8,088 nucleotides of DNA from an uncultured Clostridium sp. (GTDB lineage Bacteria; Bacillota; Clostridia; UBA1212; UBA1255), in the NCBI GenBank assembly GCA_900543695.1, contig UQSG01000052.1, forward strand, positions 1 to 8,088, given 5' to 3'. The position numbers were made by a program, and so were the translations under genes. Below the pieces are notes generated by a model. That model was not told where the DNA came from, did not search any database, and worked only from the letters and a program-made list of their open reading frames with translations. Position 1 is the stretch's first letter, and every line of letters begins with the position of its first letter. Below are positions 6,413 through 8,088 of the stretch, one piece after another.

Positions 6413-6443
6413 TCCTGCGCCTTCAGACGCAGGAATCATTATA
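6413..6443 (-). promoter_or_regulatory. Promoter of the TSCPD-larA-guaA unit with hairpin at the transcript start
   Basis: On the minus strand a perfect -10 TATAAT lies at 6443-6438, about 54 bases before the first gene. The -35 region is weak: a T-rich stretch with TTTTAA at spacing 17, so activator help or UP-element-like DNA is possible. Transcription would start near 6431, at the beginning of a 7-bp hairpin (CGCAGGA 6428-6434 with TCCTGCG 6413-6419, 8-base loop). The RNA would thus begin with, or just inside, a stem. Confidence 0.6.
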
Positions 6444-6487
6444 CACGGAAAAAGAAAAAATTAAAATAGGCGGGCAGGCCTTTTATA

Positions 6488-6519
6488 AACGAAAGCGGCC
6501 CGGCGATCTGTCGCCGGGC
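6488..6519 (-). terminator. Rho-independent terminator of gdhA
   Basis: GCCCGGCGA (6498-6506) and TCGCCGGGC (6511-6519) form a perfect, very G+C-rich 9-bp stem with a 4-base loop. On the minus strand it is followed by CGCTTTCGTTT. It begins about 40 bases past the gdhA stop and lies before the next promoter, so gdhA and the following unit are separate transcripts. Confidence 0.8.
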
Positions 6520-6559
6520 TGTCCGTTCTGCCTGTTTCAGAAATCCTGCAAAGGGCTGA

Positions 6560-7897
6560 TCAGTATGCGATCCCCTGCGCGTACATGCTCTCGGCTACCT
6601 TTTCAAAGCCGGCAATGTTGGCGCCCATCACAAGATTCCCCTTCTGTCCGTATGCTTCCGCAGCCTTGCTTACGTTGCGGTAAATATTTTTCATAATATC
6701 CTTCAGCTTAGCGTCAACCTCTTCAAAGGTCCAGGAGTAACGCATGCTGTTCTGACACATTTCAAGCGCAGAGGTCGCTACGCCGCCGGCGTTTGCCGCC
6801 TTTGCAGGTCCGAAGAGAATGCCGCTCTTCTGGAAAACCTCCGTAGCCTCCAATGTGGAAGGCATGTTGGCGCCTTCGCCGACCGCCTTGCAGCCATTCG
6901 CGACAAGCGTCTTCGCCGATTCCTCGTCGATTTCGTTCTGAGTCGCGCAGGGCAGCGCGATGTCGCACGGAATCGTCCAGATCTTTCTGCAGCCCTCCGT
7001 ATAAACAGCATCCTTGTGCGTATTGACATATTCCCTGATCCGCTTTCTCTCGACCTCTTTGATCTGTTTTACAAGATCAAGATCGATTCCGTTCTGATCG
7101 TAAACATATCCGTTGGAATCGCTCATTGCGACAACCTTCGCGCCCAACTCCGCCGCCTTCTGTGCCGCGTAAATCGCAACATTGCCCGAGCCGGAAACAA
7201 CGACCGTCTTTCCTGCAAAGGAGCTGCCCTGATCCTTCAGCGCTTCCTCCATAAAGTAGCACAGTCCGAAGCCTGTCGCCTCTTTTCTGGCAAGGCTGCC
7301 GCCCCACGGAATGCCCTTGCCCGTAAGTACGCCGCTGAATTCATTCCGGATTCTCTTGTACTGCCCGTAAAGATATCCGATTTCCCGCGCGCCCACGCCG
7401 ATATCGCCGGCGGGAACATCCGTATCGGCTCCAATATGTCTGTAAAGCTCCGTCATAAAGCTCTGGCAGAAGCGCATGATCTCCCTGTCCGATTTCCCTT
7501 TGGGATCGAAATCGCTGCCGCCCTTGCCGCCGCCGATCGGAAGGCCTGTCAGCGAGTTTTTAAAGATCTGCTCAAAGCCAAGGAATTTAATAATTCCAAG
7601 GTTGACGGAAGGATGGAAACGCAGTCCTCCTTTATATGGCCCGATCGCGCTGTTAAACTGCACACGGAAGCCGCGGTTAACCTGCACCTTATTGTTGTCG
7701 TCTACCCATGCTACACGGAACATGATCTGGCGTTCCGGTTCAACGATTCTGTCAAAAATACCCGCTTCTACCCATTCAGGATGCTTCTCCGCCACTGGTT
7801 CAAGGGATTCCAGAACCTCTGTCACGGCCTGATGAAATTCAGGTTCGTTCGGGTTTCTCTTCTTGCAGTCGTCCAAAACTTTTTGAAGAATCTTCAT
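6560..7897 (-). CDS. gdhA: Glutamate dehydrogenase, probably NADP-specific
   Basis: This enzyme interconverts glutamate with 2-oxoglutarate and ammonia in the cytosol. The 445-residue length matches the hexameric family of about 450. Key residues known from the Clostridium symbiosum enzyme are at the same numbers: Lys89 in GPYKGGLRF and Lys113 in FKNSLT (substrate binding), Lys125 in GGGKGGSDF (catalytic) and Asp165 in VPAGDIGVGAREIG (catalytic). The nucleotide-binding fold has GSGNVA (236-241). The second strand ends in SDSNG (259-263), where the NAD-dependent clostridial enzyme has SGPDG and NADP enzymes such as E. coli GdhA have SDS, so NADP(H) and an ammonia-assimilating role are inferred. 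The ATG is the first start after an in-frame TAG and has AGGAG 12 bases upstream, slightly far. It has its own promoter and terminator. Confidence 0.95.
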   Translation of the reverse strand: MKILQKVLDDCKKRNPNEPEFHQAVTEVLESLEPVAEKHPEWVEAGIFDRIVEPERQIMFRVAWVDDNNKVQVNRGFRVQFNSAIGPYKGGLRFHPSVNLGIIKFLGFEQIFKNSLTGLPIGGGKGGSDFDPKGKSDREIMRFCQSFMTELYRHIGADTDVPAGDIGVGAREIGYLYGQYKRIRNEFSGVLTGKGIPWGGSLARKEATGFGLCYFMEEALKDQGSSFAGKTVVVSGSGNVAIYAAQKAAELGAKVVAMSDSNGYVYDQNGIDLDLVKQIKEVERKRIREYVNTHKDAVYTEGCRKIWTIPCDIALPCATQNEIDEESAKTLVANGCKAVGEGANMPSTLEATEVFQKSGILFGPAKAANAGGVATSALEMCQNSMRYSWTFEEVDAKLKDIMKNIYRNVSKAAEAYGQKGNLVMGANIAGFEKVAESMYAQGIAY

Positions 7898-7940
7898 AAA
7901 CGTTGCACACTCCTACCATACATCAGTTTTTTGTTTCCCA

Positions 7941-7958
7941 TAAGCCAAAATCGGCTTA
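7941..7958 (-). promoter_or_regulatory. Hairpin in the gdhA leader
   Basis: TAAGCC (7941-7946) and GGCTTA (7953-7958) form a perfect 6-bp stem with a 6-base loop in the predicted 70-base untranslated leader of gdhA. No T-run follows on the minus strand, so it is not an attenuator by itself. It may stabilise the RNA or be a protein-binding site. Confidence 0.4.
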
Positions 7959-7974
7959 GTTTCAACAATTTGTG

Positions 7975-8003
7975 AGTATAACATATTTTTCAGGGATCCG
8001 CAA
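7975..8003 (-). promoter_or_regulatory. gdhA promoter with extended -10
   Basis: On the minus strand TGTTATACT (7983 to 7975) is an extended -10. TTGCGG (8003 to 7998) sits 17 bases upstream as a half-matching -35. The TG element makes up for the poor -35. Transcription would start near 7968. A perfect TTGACA lies further upstream (8047-8042) but has no good -10. Confidence 0.6.
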
Positions 8004-8025
8004 TAAAAACGCGCTGAAAATTCAG
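7987..8025. repeat. Clustered TTCAG/CTGAA inverted repeats upstream of gdhA
   Basis: TTTTCAG (7987-7993) is inversely repeated as CTGAAAA (8014-8020). The latter is the left half of a second symmetric element, CTGAA-AA-TTCAG (8014-8025). The group spans the -35 of gdhA and could be an operator. No regulator is identified. Confidence 0.35.
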
Positions 8026-8072
8026 TAAACGCCTGTAGGTTTGTCAAACATATGTTACAGCGAGGATAAAAA

Positions 8073-8088
8073 ATGTTCCAGGGTTTGA
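8073..8088 (+). CDS. Possible start of a divergent gene, cut by the window end
   Basis: ATG at 8073 has GAGGA (8062-8066) 6 bases upstream, an ideal ribosome binding site, and opens a frame reading MFQGL up to the edge. Only five codons are visible, so no function can be given. If real, the region 7898-8072 is a divergent promoter region shared with gdhA. A 10-bp palindrome, AACATATGTT (8047-8056), lies within it. Confidence 0.3.

Noticed and set aside
6119..6439. 107-residue N-terminal extension of the LarA-family frame
   Set aside because: It lies in another frame of the TSCPD gene, is crowded with Arg, Gly and Lys, and runs into the promoter -10. LarA homologues begin at the equivalent of ATG 6118, which has its own ribosome binding site.
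7016..7975. Plus-strand frame of 319 codons opposite gdhA
   Set aside because: It is an antisense shadow of gdhA. The opposite strand carries all the conserved glutamate dehydrogenase residues.
1..8088. CRISPR arrays, tRNA or rRNA genes, riboswitches
   Set aside because: I saw no regularly spaced repeats, no cloverleaf-like or rRNA-like segments, and no recognisable riboswitch core upstream of guaA's operon or gdhA.

Overview
The window looks like part of the chromosome of an anaerobic, probably gut-type, member of the Clostridia (Firmicutes). The evidence is a glutamate dehydrogenase very close in layout to the Clostridium symbiosum enzyme, a small TSCPD-domain protein of a kind common in Clostridia, strong AGGAGG-type ribosome binding sites, and a streptococcal-type AbiE toxin-antitoxin pair. 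The species cannot be read from the sequence.

The window has two halves that differ in strand and base composition. The left part (1 to about 3296) is visibly A+T-richer and its genes run on the plus strand. It holds a two-gene unit of unknown function (29-673 and 677-1147; the second encodes a protein with two membrane segments). Next comes an abiEi-abiEii type IV toxin-antitoxin or phage-defence operon (1264-1857, 1854-2690), with an 18-bp imperfect inverted repeat over its promoter that looks like the autoregulatory operator. A 606-base stretch without an intact gene follows (2691-3296). It contains a strong plus-strand terminator, a possible remnant of a mobile-element gene, and a minus-strand terminator.

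The right part (3297-8088) is G+C-richer and all its recognisable genes run on the minus strand. In order of transcription they are gdhA (glutamate dehydrogenase) with its own promoter and hairpin terminator, then a promoter at about 6443 driving a three-gene unit: a TSCPD-domain protein, a LarA-family nickel-pincer racemase/epimerase (overlapping it by 4 bases), and guaA (GMP synthase, 23 bases further on). A divergent gene may start at 8073.

The switch from accessory-looking to core-looking DNA falls at the 3' end of guaA, which is a known integration hotspot for genomic islands. The simplest reading is that the left part is, or includes, the end of an acquired island carrying an anti-phage cargo operon. 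No integrase and no second attachment site lie inside the window, so this remains an inference.
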